This document shows positions 33,363 through 43,091 of a stretch of 64,000 nucleotides of DNA, one piece after another (the first letter of the stretch is position 1; every line of letters begins with the position of its first letter). This DNA comes from JADJTT01 sp049306275. Lineage in GTDB: Bacteria; Bacteroidota; Bacteroidia; Chitinophagales; Saprospiraceae. The notes under the pieces were generated by a model. The model made no database searches. It was given only the letters and a program-made list of their open reading frames with translations, and was not told the DNA's origin. The position numbers and the translations under genes are program-made. The stretch is from positions 11,602 through 75,601 of the forward strand of contig JBAQQB010000208.1 in NCBI GenBank assembly GCA_049306275.1, given 5' to 3'.

Positions 33363-34418
33363 ATGAAGAATTTCTCCATTCCAACCCTTTTGTTTTTGGC
33401 GCTGAGCTTTTTGGCAACGACCCGGCTACCAGCCCAATGCGCAGCGCTTGAAAATGCCGTGCAGGGGCTATCGCTCGCAGCCTCAGGCGGCACGAACAAC
33501 CGCAGCGGACTCGTGTACAATCCGCTGGCAAATCTGTACTACTCGGTCAACGCGGGGAGTTCAAGCTATCCGGTAGACACCTATAATGAATCAGGCTCCC
33601 TGCTCGCCTCGGTGGCCCAAGGCTTCGATTACAGGGGCGCATGGTGGAATCCGGCGCTCAATCTCTTCGAAGGGAACGGCTTCAACGACCTCGGCATTTT
33701 CGTGCATACGCTTGAGGCCGGAACAGCCTATCCCACCGGTACGGGTACAGTCATTTTTACCGCAGCACAGCCCAACTCCCAATCCATAGGAGCTTTGGAC
33801 TACGACAACAACGAGATCATCTATTTCGATCAGGGCTTCATCCACCGGTATAGCCGGAATACCAACCAATTCCTCGGGCAATACCTGATTGGCGATCTGC
33901 CTGTGCCTCTGACCGATATCAACAACAATTCGGTAGTATATACGGGATGCGCGGGGTATGAAATCGGCATCTATGACTACGTCAACCGCCGCGTGCTCTT
34001 TGTAAACAAGGCCACGGGGAAATACAGCGGCGCATCCCAGTTGCCCGGCTCCGCGCCACAGCGCTCCTCTTTTGGGATGTCTTATGCCAACGATCTTTTC
34101 TGGCTGTTCGACGCCGGCAACTGGTATAGTTATCAGGTGGTGGATCTGAGTGCCGGGGCTTCAACCCTTCCCCTGCCCTACGAGATCAGCCTATCGCCCA
34201 ACCCGGTGTCTGATATTCTCCATATCCGGGTGGATAGCCCGAGAGGAGCCATTCAGGCTGATTTGACGACCCTCCAAGGGCAACGAATCAACTCCACTCC
34301 AATCGGCGCCTCCGGCGAAACAGACATCGATATGAGCGGCCTGCCGGCAGGTATTTACCTGGTTTCCCTGGTGTCGGACGAAGGAATAACGACGCGGAAA
34401 ATTGTGAAGGGGCATTAA
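33363..34418 (+). CDS. Secreted protein with T9SS C-terminal sorting domain
   Basis: A 351-residue protein. The signal peptide (MKNFSIPTLLFLALSFLATT) ends near LPAQ. The middle (residues 30-260) is propeller-like with repeated segments such as SGLVYNPLANLYYSVNAGSS and IGALDYDNNEIIYFDQGFIH. The last ~75 residues are a type A T9SS domain: EISLSPNPVSDILHIRVDSP, ITTLQG-like TTLQGQRINSTPIGASGE and LPAGIYLVSLVSDEGITTRK. So it is exported across the outer membrane and attached or released. No enzyme motif is visible. Confidence 0.85.
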   Translation: MKNFSIPTLLFLALSFLATTRLPAQCAALENAVQGLSLAASGGTNNRSGLVYNPLANLYYSVNAGSSSYPVDTYNESGSLLASVAQGFDYRGAWWNPALNLFEGNGFNDLGIFVHTLEAGTAYPTGTGTVIFTAAQPNSQSIGALDYDNNEIIYFDQGFIHRYSRNTNQFLGQYLIGDLPVPLTDINNNSVVYTGCAGYEIGIYDYVNRRVLFVNKATGKYSGASQLPGSAPQRSSFGMSYANDLFWLFDAGNWYSYQVVDLSAGASTLPLPYEISLSPNPVSDILHIRVDSPRGAIQADLTTLQGQRINSTPIGASGETDIDMSGLPAGIYLVSLVSDEGITTRKIVKGH

Positions 34419-34444
34419 TAAACTGAAAATCAGTAAAATGTGGA

Positions 34445-34497
34445 AGGTGTCACCTCGGATATCCCTGAGAATCAACGACAAACGAGGTGACACCTCC
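34445..34497. repeat. Two-unit GAGGTGTCACCTC repeat, 40-bp period
   Basis: AGGTGTCACCTCG (34445-34457) and CGAGGTGACACCT (34483-34495) are exact inverted copies whose cores start exactly 40 bp apart (34446 and 34486). The intervening TATCCCTGAGAATCA is shared in near-identical form with the array at 40471. It lies between convergent genes and could terminate both. Confidence 0.85.
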
Positions 34498-34525
34498 AGA
34501 TGTGACTGAAAAACAATGCCTAACA

Positions 34526-37500
34526 TCATTTCACCTTCAGGTCCCTCCCCTTCTCATTCGCCTGGAACACCGGGAAATACATCAACTCCGCTTTCGCCGG
34601 ATTCAGGGTGAAATGCCCCGCATACCGCGGCAGCAACTCCACCTCGAAGCGGTGCGTGCCAATGCCCAAACGCTCACAGAAGATGGCCGTCTTGTGCCGG
34701 AAATACTCCCGGTGCACCTCGCCCGGCGTGCGGCTCCGCTTTTCGCCGTAGGAGCAACCGGCGGGGATGGGGATCTCGATCAGCACGTATTCGGCCGCTT
34801 TTTGCACCTCTACCTCCACAACCAGCTTCACGGGCACGCCCGCGCGCAAGTGGTCACTGTTTCCGTCAAAACGGCTGCGCACGCGGAAGACTTTCCCGCT
34901 TTCTCGGGTGTCACTGGTCCAATATCGCTGGTAGGCAGTGAGGTAGACGGGGTAATCGCCCGTCTTTTCTACATACAGCGTATCGCCCGGTGTGAGGCGC
35001 ATTTCCAGCGGAAATGCTTCCACGGTCTGGGCCGCTGCGCCGCGAAGCGTAAGCCGGGGCGCGCGAAGACCGGCAGTATCCCGGTCCCGCCCGGTAAGAA
35101 GCGCTTCGATGATCTGCGCGGTTTCGAAGGTGTTGGGCGAGGGGTACTCCAGCAGGTAATTGCGGATGCGCCGCAGCTGCTCCGGCGCAGTGGTCGTGTC
35201 GCGCTGCAGGATGCGCAGGGCCGACAGGGTGAGCTGCAAGGTATTGCGCGAAGGCAAATAAGTTTCCTCCCTCGCCGAGTAGTAGACGTTGCCGAAAATG
35301 GTCTCCCGCCGGTATTTCTCCAGGCTGTCGCGCTCCCAGGGAAGGCCGTGGCGCTGCTGCAAGCCGATGAGGCGGAAACGGTCGAAGGGCGTCAGGGTGG
35401 TGTCCTGGGCGATGAAGGGCAGGTAGGCGTCATAGCCGAGTCCAATATTGAAATATCTGACCAGTTCCAATACCTCCAATTTTCGGGCGTTGGATACGGT
35501 CGACTCCAGCGTCCAAACAGCTTCTTCGCCCAGGCTGCGCGGCGGGTCGGCCACTTTGTAACCCATGCCCTGCGCCCGGGCCAGCGCTTCGAGCACGTGG
35601 GCGCTGATCCAGTGCACGCCGGCGGATTGGTTCCACCAGCCCCAAAGGCCGCTTTGGTTGCGGTTTTTCTCCAGGCGGGCGATCAGGCGGTTCACTTCTT
35701 TTTTCTCGTCAAATGCCTTCCCCCGGAAGCCGGCGATCTGCTCTTCGGCCAAGAGGGCCATAAGGCGCGAGGCCATCTGCTCGTTGCATTCGTACTCGTA
35801 GCGCACCAAACGGGAAATGTGCTCTTCCACCACGTCGAGCAGGTCGGCCCGGGCGTAAAGCGTCACTTCGCCCAGGCTGTCGGGCAAACAGACCGCCACC
35901 GCCGTGTCGCCGTCGAGCACGAAAAACTGCCCCGACACCCGTTCCAGCCCCTTCGGAAATACCACAACCTGCCGCAACTCCCCGTCGAAATACCCGTCTT
36001 CCCGCTCTATGGCATACTGCACGGCCAATGAATCGAGCCCCTGCGGCGCCAGCATCACCGAGTCGGTCGCGGCCTCGGCTATGCGGCTGACGGTCCGCTG
36101 CGCTTCGTTTCCATTTACCGAAAAAATACGCTCCAAATCCAGGGTATCGGAGGTGTAATTGAGCGCCCTGCCGACAGCCCAGGCCGTATCGCCCTCGATC
36201 AAAAACCGCGGCACGCTGAGCCTGCCCGCCACCGGCTTGAACGAGCGGATGCTCCCCTCCCCCAGCCCGCTCTGCCTCCTGCCGGTCATCACCGGGAAAA
36301 ACGTGCGCCAGCGGGTGATGTCGTCGGGGAAGGTGACGCGAAAAACGGCCTTGCCCTCCCGGTCAGTGCGCAACCGTGGCTCCCAGAAAGCATTGTCGGA
36401 AAAATTGCTGCGGATGGAACTCGCCGGGTCGAAAACCGCCTCCTCCTTCCCCGCTCTGGTCGTGATGAGCACCACGCCCCCGGCCGCCTCCGGACCAAAC
36501 ACCGCCAGGGCGCTCGAATCGGTGATGATCTCCACGGAGCGAATACTTGATACATCCATCAGCCCCACCAACTCCCCGGAAACGCGAACGCCGTCAACTA
36601 AGTATGTGGACGCCATCCTGGCAGGGTCGCCTCTTGAGCCTGCGAAGCGTTCGGTTTCAGTAATGCGGAACTCTTTCGCAGACAAGGGTTGAAATGCCTG
36701 AGCAGACACGAGTGCCATATCATTCCCAACATCCGGTACACGGGAACCCATCACCAAAACAGTACTCAATTGGACCGCACTTTCCTGCATGTCAAGGTCC
36801 AAAACAACCCCACGCCCGGAGGCTACCGCCACACCGCTGATCCGCCTGGGGGTGTACCCAATATAGTTTATCTCCAAATCATATACCCCTGGCCCGACTT
36901 GGGTGAGCTGGAAATGGCCATCAATGCCGGTTACCGTTCCGAGGTAGAGCACTTCCTTTTTGCGCAACACCACATTTGCCCCGATAATGGGCATTCCCGT
37001 TTCATCCCTGATCGTTCCTTCAATCACTCCTCCTTCACCAGAATAATGATATGACTGGAGGTGAAAATCCTGAAGGTCCAACAACTCCCCATTTACCCCG
37101 TCCAAAAAAAACCGATGGCTGCTCAGGCTGAAGCTGTCGGGAGCAAACACGGCCAGGCTGTCGGCGGCATAATGGTTCAGCCCGTTGCCGCGCACGGCGA
37201 TCGAGTCGATCCAGGCATAGCGGGCGCCGGGCAACAGGAAAACGACCTGGTAGGTCCCCGGCTTCAGGTCGTGGAAAAAGCCGGCATAGCCGGGATAAGC
37301 CCGCACAAAGCCCAGGTCTTCGCGCTGAAACAGCAGGGTGTTGAGCGCGGTTTTGATGTCAAGGGAAGGGGGCGTCTCCAACTCCAGCCGCCCTCTTCCG
37401 GAAAGAGTGGCGCTGGGGTTGACGAATGCTCTTTTAAGCCGCCGCTTTGTTTCTTTGGCCTCCTGATGCAGGCGGTTTATAAGATCTGCGTTCAAGGGAA

Positions 37501-40330
37501 CATCTTCGAGCGCCTCCACCGGAAAGCCGGACAGCCGCCCGGGGTAGCGCTTGCTTGGATCGACGCTGCGCATCTTCAACAGCCCGGGGGCGAAGTCGTA
37601 TTCCATAAACGGCTCGTGCACGAAGCGGTTTTCATATCCCTCCGGCACGCGCATCACCACGCTGTCGGACATCACCGGACCGGCGAAGCGTTGGTTGGTC
37701 CGGATGTTGGACGTTGGGGCCGGCCATAGGGCTATGAGGCCATTTTTCTGCTCCAGGTGTGCGAATGCTTCGCCAAAGGTGTTCCGGTACGGAAAAATAT
37801 AGCGGTACAGGTTGTTTCTCTCATTTGCTGTCAGTTCGCCGGGCATGGGGGTAATGATCACTTTCGGCGATCGCACCGAGTCGCCCACGCTGAAGATCAG
37901 CTTTTGGTACGGGGCGAAGTACAGGCTGTCCAGCCAGACCAGCCGGTCGGTTGTGCGCAGCAACACGCTGTGGTAACCAGGCGTAACCGGGAAGGAATAG
38001 GGCCGGTAGTTGTCCGACCAGCCAAAATACACCGGCTTTTGATCCACATACACCACCTGCACGGCTTGCAGGGCGCCGTTTTTCACTGCGAAAGGCGCAA
38101 ACTGGGTCGCGCTGTCGGGCGCCGGGTATTCAAAGCGGTATACTTCGCGGCCCGGGTAGATGAACCGGTAGTATTCGATGGTGTCGAGTCCGGCTTTTGC
38201 AGCCCAGGCGGGGAAATCCAGCAGGATCGAATGGTTTCTTTCGCGGTGTATCGATGTTCGGAACTTGTTAATTAACCGCCGCCCCTTCAGTTTTTTGTCG
38301 AAAGAAGGCGCCACAGGTGGCCGGGGATCGAACTTTTGCGTCACCCCGAATGCCGTGACATCGGCGCCTGGCACCGGGCGCCCCCGTTGGTCGGTCACCT
38401 TCACCGCGATCTCCGTCATTTGACCGGGATAGACCACCACCGGCTGATCGATCTCCACTTTGAGCTGCCGGCGCCGGAAGCCAATGGCATAATTTTCCGA
38501 CTTCAGTTCGCCTGCCCAGAGGTACTGCAGGTTGAGGGAATAGCTCTCCCGCTGCCCCGAGCGCCGCACGAGGTTCAGCGTTGTGCCGTAACCGCGCTGT
38601 ATTTCCCGGTTTTTTCGATACAGAAAATACCGGAAAGGCAGCTGCCGGGGGTTGTCGATGGCGATGCGCAGGGTGTCGGCGCTCCGGCCGGTGAAACATT
38701 GCAGTTGGGCGGGTTCTCCGCTCAGCGACAAATCCTGCCGGAAGCCTCCGTCGTCCAGCCGGTAGCTGTTATACCAGGGATTGATCTTTTCGGTAAATGG
38801 GAGTCCGGCCAGGCGCTCCTCAACGGGGTTGCCCAGCGGGTCGAGGCTGCTGAAAAGGGCCTGGGCGGGCAGTGCTTTCCCGTTTTCCAGGTACTCAAAC
38901 CGAACAGAGTCGCGCAGCGGCGTCAGGCGGAACTCGCGGCGCTTGTGGTAAAAGCGGATGTTCTCCACTTTCTCCACCCGCTCATTGTCGGAGGTCAGCA
39001 TCACTGCTACGAGCCGGTACTCCAAATCGGCGGCCGGAAACAGGGAGTCGGGCACGATGATCTCCGTCTCCCCGGAGGGCGCCAGTGCCTGCTCCCAGCG
39101 CCACAGGGTGTCGGAGATGAAGACCAGGGGTTCATGGTACCGGAAGGCCTTAACCGGCAGCAGTGCCAGCTCCAGGCGGGCGTCGGGCAGGTTGAGCTCG
39201 TTTTCGTCCGTGCCTTTGAGAAAAAGGGGGAATGTCAGCCCGCGGTATTGCGTCCCTCCTTCGGTGCGCAGGGCGAGTGAGGCGGTTTTCAGCTCGTAGT
39301 CCTCATAGTGGAAGCTCCCTCCGAAATAAGTCCAGCCTTTTTTTCGCTCCAGGGCGATTCTGTAGGATTGGTCCAGGCGTAAACCCAGGCTGTCGTGCAG
39401 GGGAAAAGCAAATTCAAATGCACCTGGACTGTAGGGAGCGATACAGGCCAGGGTAAGCGGGGTGTTCCCGGATTTGTACAACACCACATTGACCGAATCA
39501 TCCAGCGGTTTGCCCTGGGTGTTGGCTATGAAGGTTTTCAGCCTGACAGTATCTCCCGGCAGGTATTTTGGTTTGGAAAAGACCATGTAGCCCCGCCATT
39601 TCTCCGCGAAGCGCTCCTCGCGCGACCGGCGGCAATAATAGTCGTCGAACCAGCAGGCGAAGAAGTTCCCCACCCGCCGGGTGAGCCATCCCGGATACCC
39701 CCGGATGAGGGAGCGGAAAGCGTCGGCCGTCACGCGCACGGCCAGGCGTATGGGCCTGTACACGTAGCGCAGGGGCGGCCGGTTGGCCACGCGTCGGATG
39801 AGCGGGTTGTTCCAGTGGCGGTCCAGGTCGTAAAAGGCGGTCAGGCCGCCGCAGGTCACGGTGAGCTGTCCTTTGGCGTTGGATTTCGGATGCCGGTAAC
39901 TCTGGCTTTTTGCGTCGAAAGGAATACGGCGACCGTCGATCTTCAATACGGCATCGGGCAGCACCCGGCCCAAGGTGTCGTAAACCGCGAGGCAGAGGTC
40001 TGCCCCGTTGTCGAGCGCCACCACGTCGAAGAACTGCACGGTGAGCAGATCAGCCACCAGGCGGTTTTTCACGATGCGGGTTTGGAGGTAGTGTCCCGGC
40101 GGAAGGCGCAGGTTCATGGCGCTGTCGGAGGGGAAGGAATCGCGCAGGGCGTGGAAGAAGGCGGGTTCGGGCAACCAGGAATCAGCCCGGCAGATGGCGG
40201 CCGCCTGCTCGTTGGTGATCTGGTAGAAATAGGTAAAAGCGCCGCTTTGACGGCTGTGCAGCAGGTTTTGGGCAGGCGCGGAGGCGCTGAGCAGACAGCA
40301 CCACAAGGGTAAAAGGAGGTTTATTTTCAT
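34526..40330 (-). CDS. Giant alpha-2-macroglobulin / carboxypeptidase-regulatory / TonB-plug hybrid protein
   Basis: A 1934-residue protein with a signal peptide (MKINLLLPLWCCLLSASAPA). About residues 230-1080 are MG-type domains (YMVFSKPKYLPGDTVRLKTF marks MG2). A carboxypeptidase-D regulatory-like domain follows at ~1095-1180 (GVIEGTIRDETGMPIIGANV) and then a TonB-receptor plug-like segment to ~1290 (VDVSS-like MDVSSIRSVEIITDSSALAV, GPEAAGGVVLITTRAG). The A2M core resumes with TVFRVTFPDDITRWRTFFPV-like sequence, and the thioester CNEQ starts at Cys1515 (RYEYECNEQMASRLMALLAE). No TonB barrel or TonB box is seen. Protease trapping or surface scaffold roles are possible. It is flanked on both sides by the 40-bp-period repeat. 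Confidence 0.88.
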   Translation of the reverse strand: MKINLLLPLWCCLLSASAPAQNLLHSRQSGAFTYFYQITNEQAAAICRADSWLPEPAFFHALRDSFPSDSAMNLRLPPGHYLQTRIVKNRLVADLLTVQFFDVVALDNGADLCLAVYDTLGRVLPDAVLKIDGRRIPFDAKSQSYRHPKSNAKGQLTVTCGGLTAFYDLDRHWNNPLIRRVANRPPLRYVYRPIRLAVRVTADAFRSLIRGYPGWLTRRVGNFFACWFDDYYCRRSREERFAEKWRGYMVFSKPKYLPGDTVRLKTFIANTQGKPLDDSVNVVLYKSGNTPLTLACIAPYSPGAFEFAFPLHDSLGLRLDQSYRIALERKKGWTYFGGSFHYEDYELKTASLALRTEGGTQYRGLTFPLFLKGTDENELNLPDARLELALLPVKAFRYHEPLVFISDTLWRWEQALAPSGETEIIVPDSLFPAADLEYRLVAVMLTSDNERVEKVENIRFYHKRREFRLTPLRDSVRFEYLENGKALPAQALFSSLDPLGNPVEERLAGLPFTEKINPWYNSYRLDDGGFRQDLSLSGEPAQLQCFTGRSADTLRIAIDNPRQLPFRYFLYRKNREIQRGYGTTLNLVRRSGQRESYSLNLQYLWAGELKSENYAIGFRRRQLKVEIDQPVVVYPGQMTEIAVKVTDQRGRPVPGADVTAFGVTQKFDPRPPVAPSFDKKLKGRRLINKFRTSIHRERNHSILLDFPAWAAKAGLDTIEYYRFIYPGREVYRFEYPAPDSATQFAPFAVKNGALQAVQVVYVDQKPVYFGWSDNYRPYSFPVTPGYHSVLLRTTDRLVWLDSLYFAPYQKLIFSVGDSVRSPKVIITPMPGELTANERNNLYRYIFPYRNTFGEAFAHLEQKNGLIALWPAPTSNIRTNQRFAGPVMSDSVVMRVPEGYENRFVHEPFMEYDFAPGLLKMRSVDPSKRYPGRLSGFPVEALEDVPLNADLINRLHQEAKETKRRLKRAFVNPSATLSGRGRLELETPPSLDIKTALNTLLFQREDLGFVRAYPGYAGFFHDLKPGTYQVVFLLPGARYAWIDSIAVRGNGLNHYAADSLAVFAPDSFSLSSHRFFLDGVNGELLDLQDFHLQSYHYSGEGGVIEGTIRDETGMPIIGANVVLRKKEVLYLGTVTGIDGHFQLTQVGPGVYDLEINYIGYTPRRISGVAVASGRGVVLDLDMQESAVQLSTVLVMGSRVPDVGNDMALVSAQAFQPLSAKEFRITETERFAGSRGDPARMASTYLVDGVRVSGELVGLMDVSSIRSVEIITDSSALAVFGPEAAGGVVLITTRAGKEEAVFDPASSIRSNFSDNAFWEPRLRTDREGKAVFRVTFPDDITRWRTFFPVMTGRRQSGLGEGSIRSFKPVAGRLSVPRFLIEGDTAWAVGRALNYTSDTLDLERIFSVNGNEAQRTVSRIAEAATDSVMLAPQGLDSLAVQYAIEREDGYFDGELRQVVVFPKGLERVSGQFFVLDGDTAVAVCLPDSLGEVTLYARADLLDVVEEHISRLVRYEYECNEQMASRLMALLAEEQIAGFRGKAFDEKKEVNRLIARLEKNRNQSGLWGWWNQSAGVHWISAHVLEALARAQGMGYKVADPPRSLGEEAVWTLESTVSNARKLEVLELVRYFNIGLGYDAYLPFIAQDTTLTPFDRFRLIGLQQRHGLPWERDSLEKYRRETIFGNVYYSAREETYLPSRNTLQLTLSALRILQRDTTTAPEQLRRIRNYLLEYPSPNTFETAQIIEALLTGRDRDTAGLRAPRLTLRGAAAQTVEAFPLEMRLTPGDTLYVEKTGDYPVYLTAYQRYWTSDTRESGKVFRVRSRFDGNSDHLRAGVPVKLVVEVEVQKAAEYVLIEIPIPAGCSYGEKRSRTPGEVHREYFRHKTAIFCERLGIGTHRFEVELLPRYAGHFTLNPAKAELMYFPVFQANEKGRDLKVK

Positions 40331-40470
40331 AGCTTGTCTATTGTTGGGCTGGTAAGCAGACAGGCTTGAATCTAAAGGTAGGAATTATCGGCGAATATCC
40401 AAAGTGGTATCTTTTGCGTTTGGGCCGGATGAGAGCGGATAATTATAACGCAATGAAAATCAACACTATA

Positions 40471-40544
40471 AGGAGGTGTCACCTCCTACTTCCCTGATAA
40501 CCAGCCACATCCGAGGTGTCACCTCCTATTTCCCTGATAATCAA

Positions 40545-40567
<23 letters not shown>
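40471..40567. repeat. Three-unit GAGGTGTCACCTC array, exact 40-bp period
   Basis: GAGGTGTCACCTCCT starts at 40473, 40513 and 40553. The 25-bp spacers both start (A/T)TTCCCTGATAA-like and end ATCC, so they are related, not unique. The third unit lies inside the 3' end of the ABC-F gene and supplies its last codons. Each unit is itself a palindrome. Confidence 0.92.
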
Positions 40568-42191
<1,624 letters not shown>

Positions 42192-42249
42192 GCCTGGTAT
42201 TGATTGGCTTGTTAGAAAGGGCGCAAAGGTAGGGATTTTCCGGGATATT

Positions 42250-42732
42250 TCACAGAAATTTATCCCGCAACAGCTTACTGATCAGCACGATCTGCCCAAG
42301 GTGGTAATACGAGTGCTCGATCATGGCCTCGATGTTGCGCTGCCAGGAACCGTACATTTGGTCGACAAAAGCTTCCTGCAGCCTTTCCTCCGGCATTTGC
42401 TCCACCAGATCGGCGAACCGGGCCCCGTCGGCAAACAGCTTCTCCCTGAGCTTCTCCCAGTCCTCCTCCGATCTGACGGGCGGCATATCGAAGCTGTATT
42501 TGTCGCGGATGTCGAGCGGCCCGCCTTCCAGCACCCGGACCATGCCTGCCAGGTAGTAATCGATGTGGAAAGTGAGTGCGGCGATGGTGTTCAGAGAGCC
42601 CGCTTTGCTAGTGGCCAGTTGCCAATCCAGGTTCTCCAATTGATCTACGCAATTGGTGTTGGCGATCCATCTGCCATCGAGAATGACTTCCCTGATGCGA
42701 CCGGCGAGTTGGGTGGTTTGTTTTGGTTCCAT
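42250..42732 (-). CDS. DinB-like (four-helix, metal-site) protein
   Basis: A 160-residue protein. The helical pattern and histidines in ALTFHIDYYLAGMVRVL and MIEHSYYHLGQIVLISKLL match DinB/DUF1572-type small proteins, where three histidines bind a metal. Some relatives are bacillithiol-dependent S-transferases; no evidence here decides the reaction. It is cytoplasmic. Located 58 bp upstream (5') of the ABC-F gene on the same strand, it may be co-transcribed with it. Confidence 0.8.
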   Translation of the reverse strand: MEPKQTTQLAGRIREVILDGRWIANTNCVDQLENLDWQLATSKAGSLNTIAALTFHIDYYLAGMVRVLEGGPLDIRDKYSFDMPPVRSEEDWEKLREKLFADGARFADLVEQMPEERLQEAFVDQMYGSWQRNIEAMIEHSYYHLGQIVLISKLLRDKFL

Positions 42733-42782
42733 ACACCAATTTACAGAATCTTTTGGAATCTGCTTTCCTCTTTCCTGCCCGC

Positions 42783-42914
42783 TCAGGCATCGGCGCCTTC
42801 CTTCTCTTTTTCAGGCTGCTCCCCCTTTCTGGGCGAAAGTTTATAAATGACATAGCCAAACCCGGCGAGCAGGTGCAGCATGACGATGGCGAAAATGATA
42901 GTAGAACCAGTCAT
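42783..42914 (-). CDS. Single-helix membrane microprotein (43 aa)
   Basis: The protein starts MTGSTIIFAIVMLHLLAGFG, one membrane helix, then YVIYKLSPRKGEQPEKEKEG and ends ADA. The start is 14 bp after the stop of the next microprotein on the same strand, and both follow the sulfide:quinone oxidoreductase gene. The composition, with a clean helix followed by a charged tail, is that of a real small membrane protein rather than a chance frame. The function is unknown; a membrane partner of the oxidoreductase is a reasonable guess. Confidence 0.65.
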   Translation of the reverse strand: MTGSTIIFAIVMLHLLAGFGYVIYKLSPRKGEQPEKEKEGADA

Positions 42915-42928
42915 TTGACAATATTTTA

Positions 42929-43087
42929 TCAGGAGTGACCGCCGATGACGATGCGCATCATCTTGAGGTTGAGAACGATGAACCGGTACATTTGCCAGGG
43001 GATGAACTTCCGGAAGAAGCGCGTGGCCTTGCCTGGTACGGTCACAAAACTGGCTTCGGAATACGGGACGAATTTTTCCGCTTTCAT
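42929..43087 (-). CDS. Basic amphipathic microprotein (52 aa) after SQR
   Basis: It reads MKAEKFVPYSEASFVTVPGK, then ATRFFRKFIPWQMYRFIVLN and LKMMRIVIGGHS. The start codon is 4 bp after the stop of the sulfide:quinone oxidoreductase gene, so translational coupling is very likely. The FFRKFIPWQMYRFIVLNLKM stretch is a basic, aromatic-rich amphipathic helix suited to lying on the membrane face. No known domain is recognised. Confidence 0.7.
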   Translation of the reverse strand: MKAEKFVPYSEASFVTVPGKATRFFRKFIPWQMYRFIVLNLKMMRIVIGGHS

Positions 43088-43091
43088 AATT

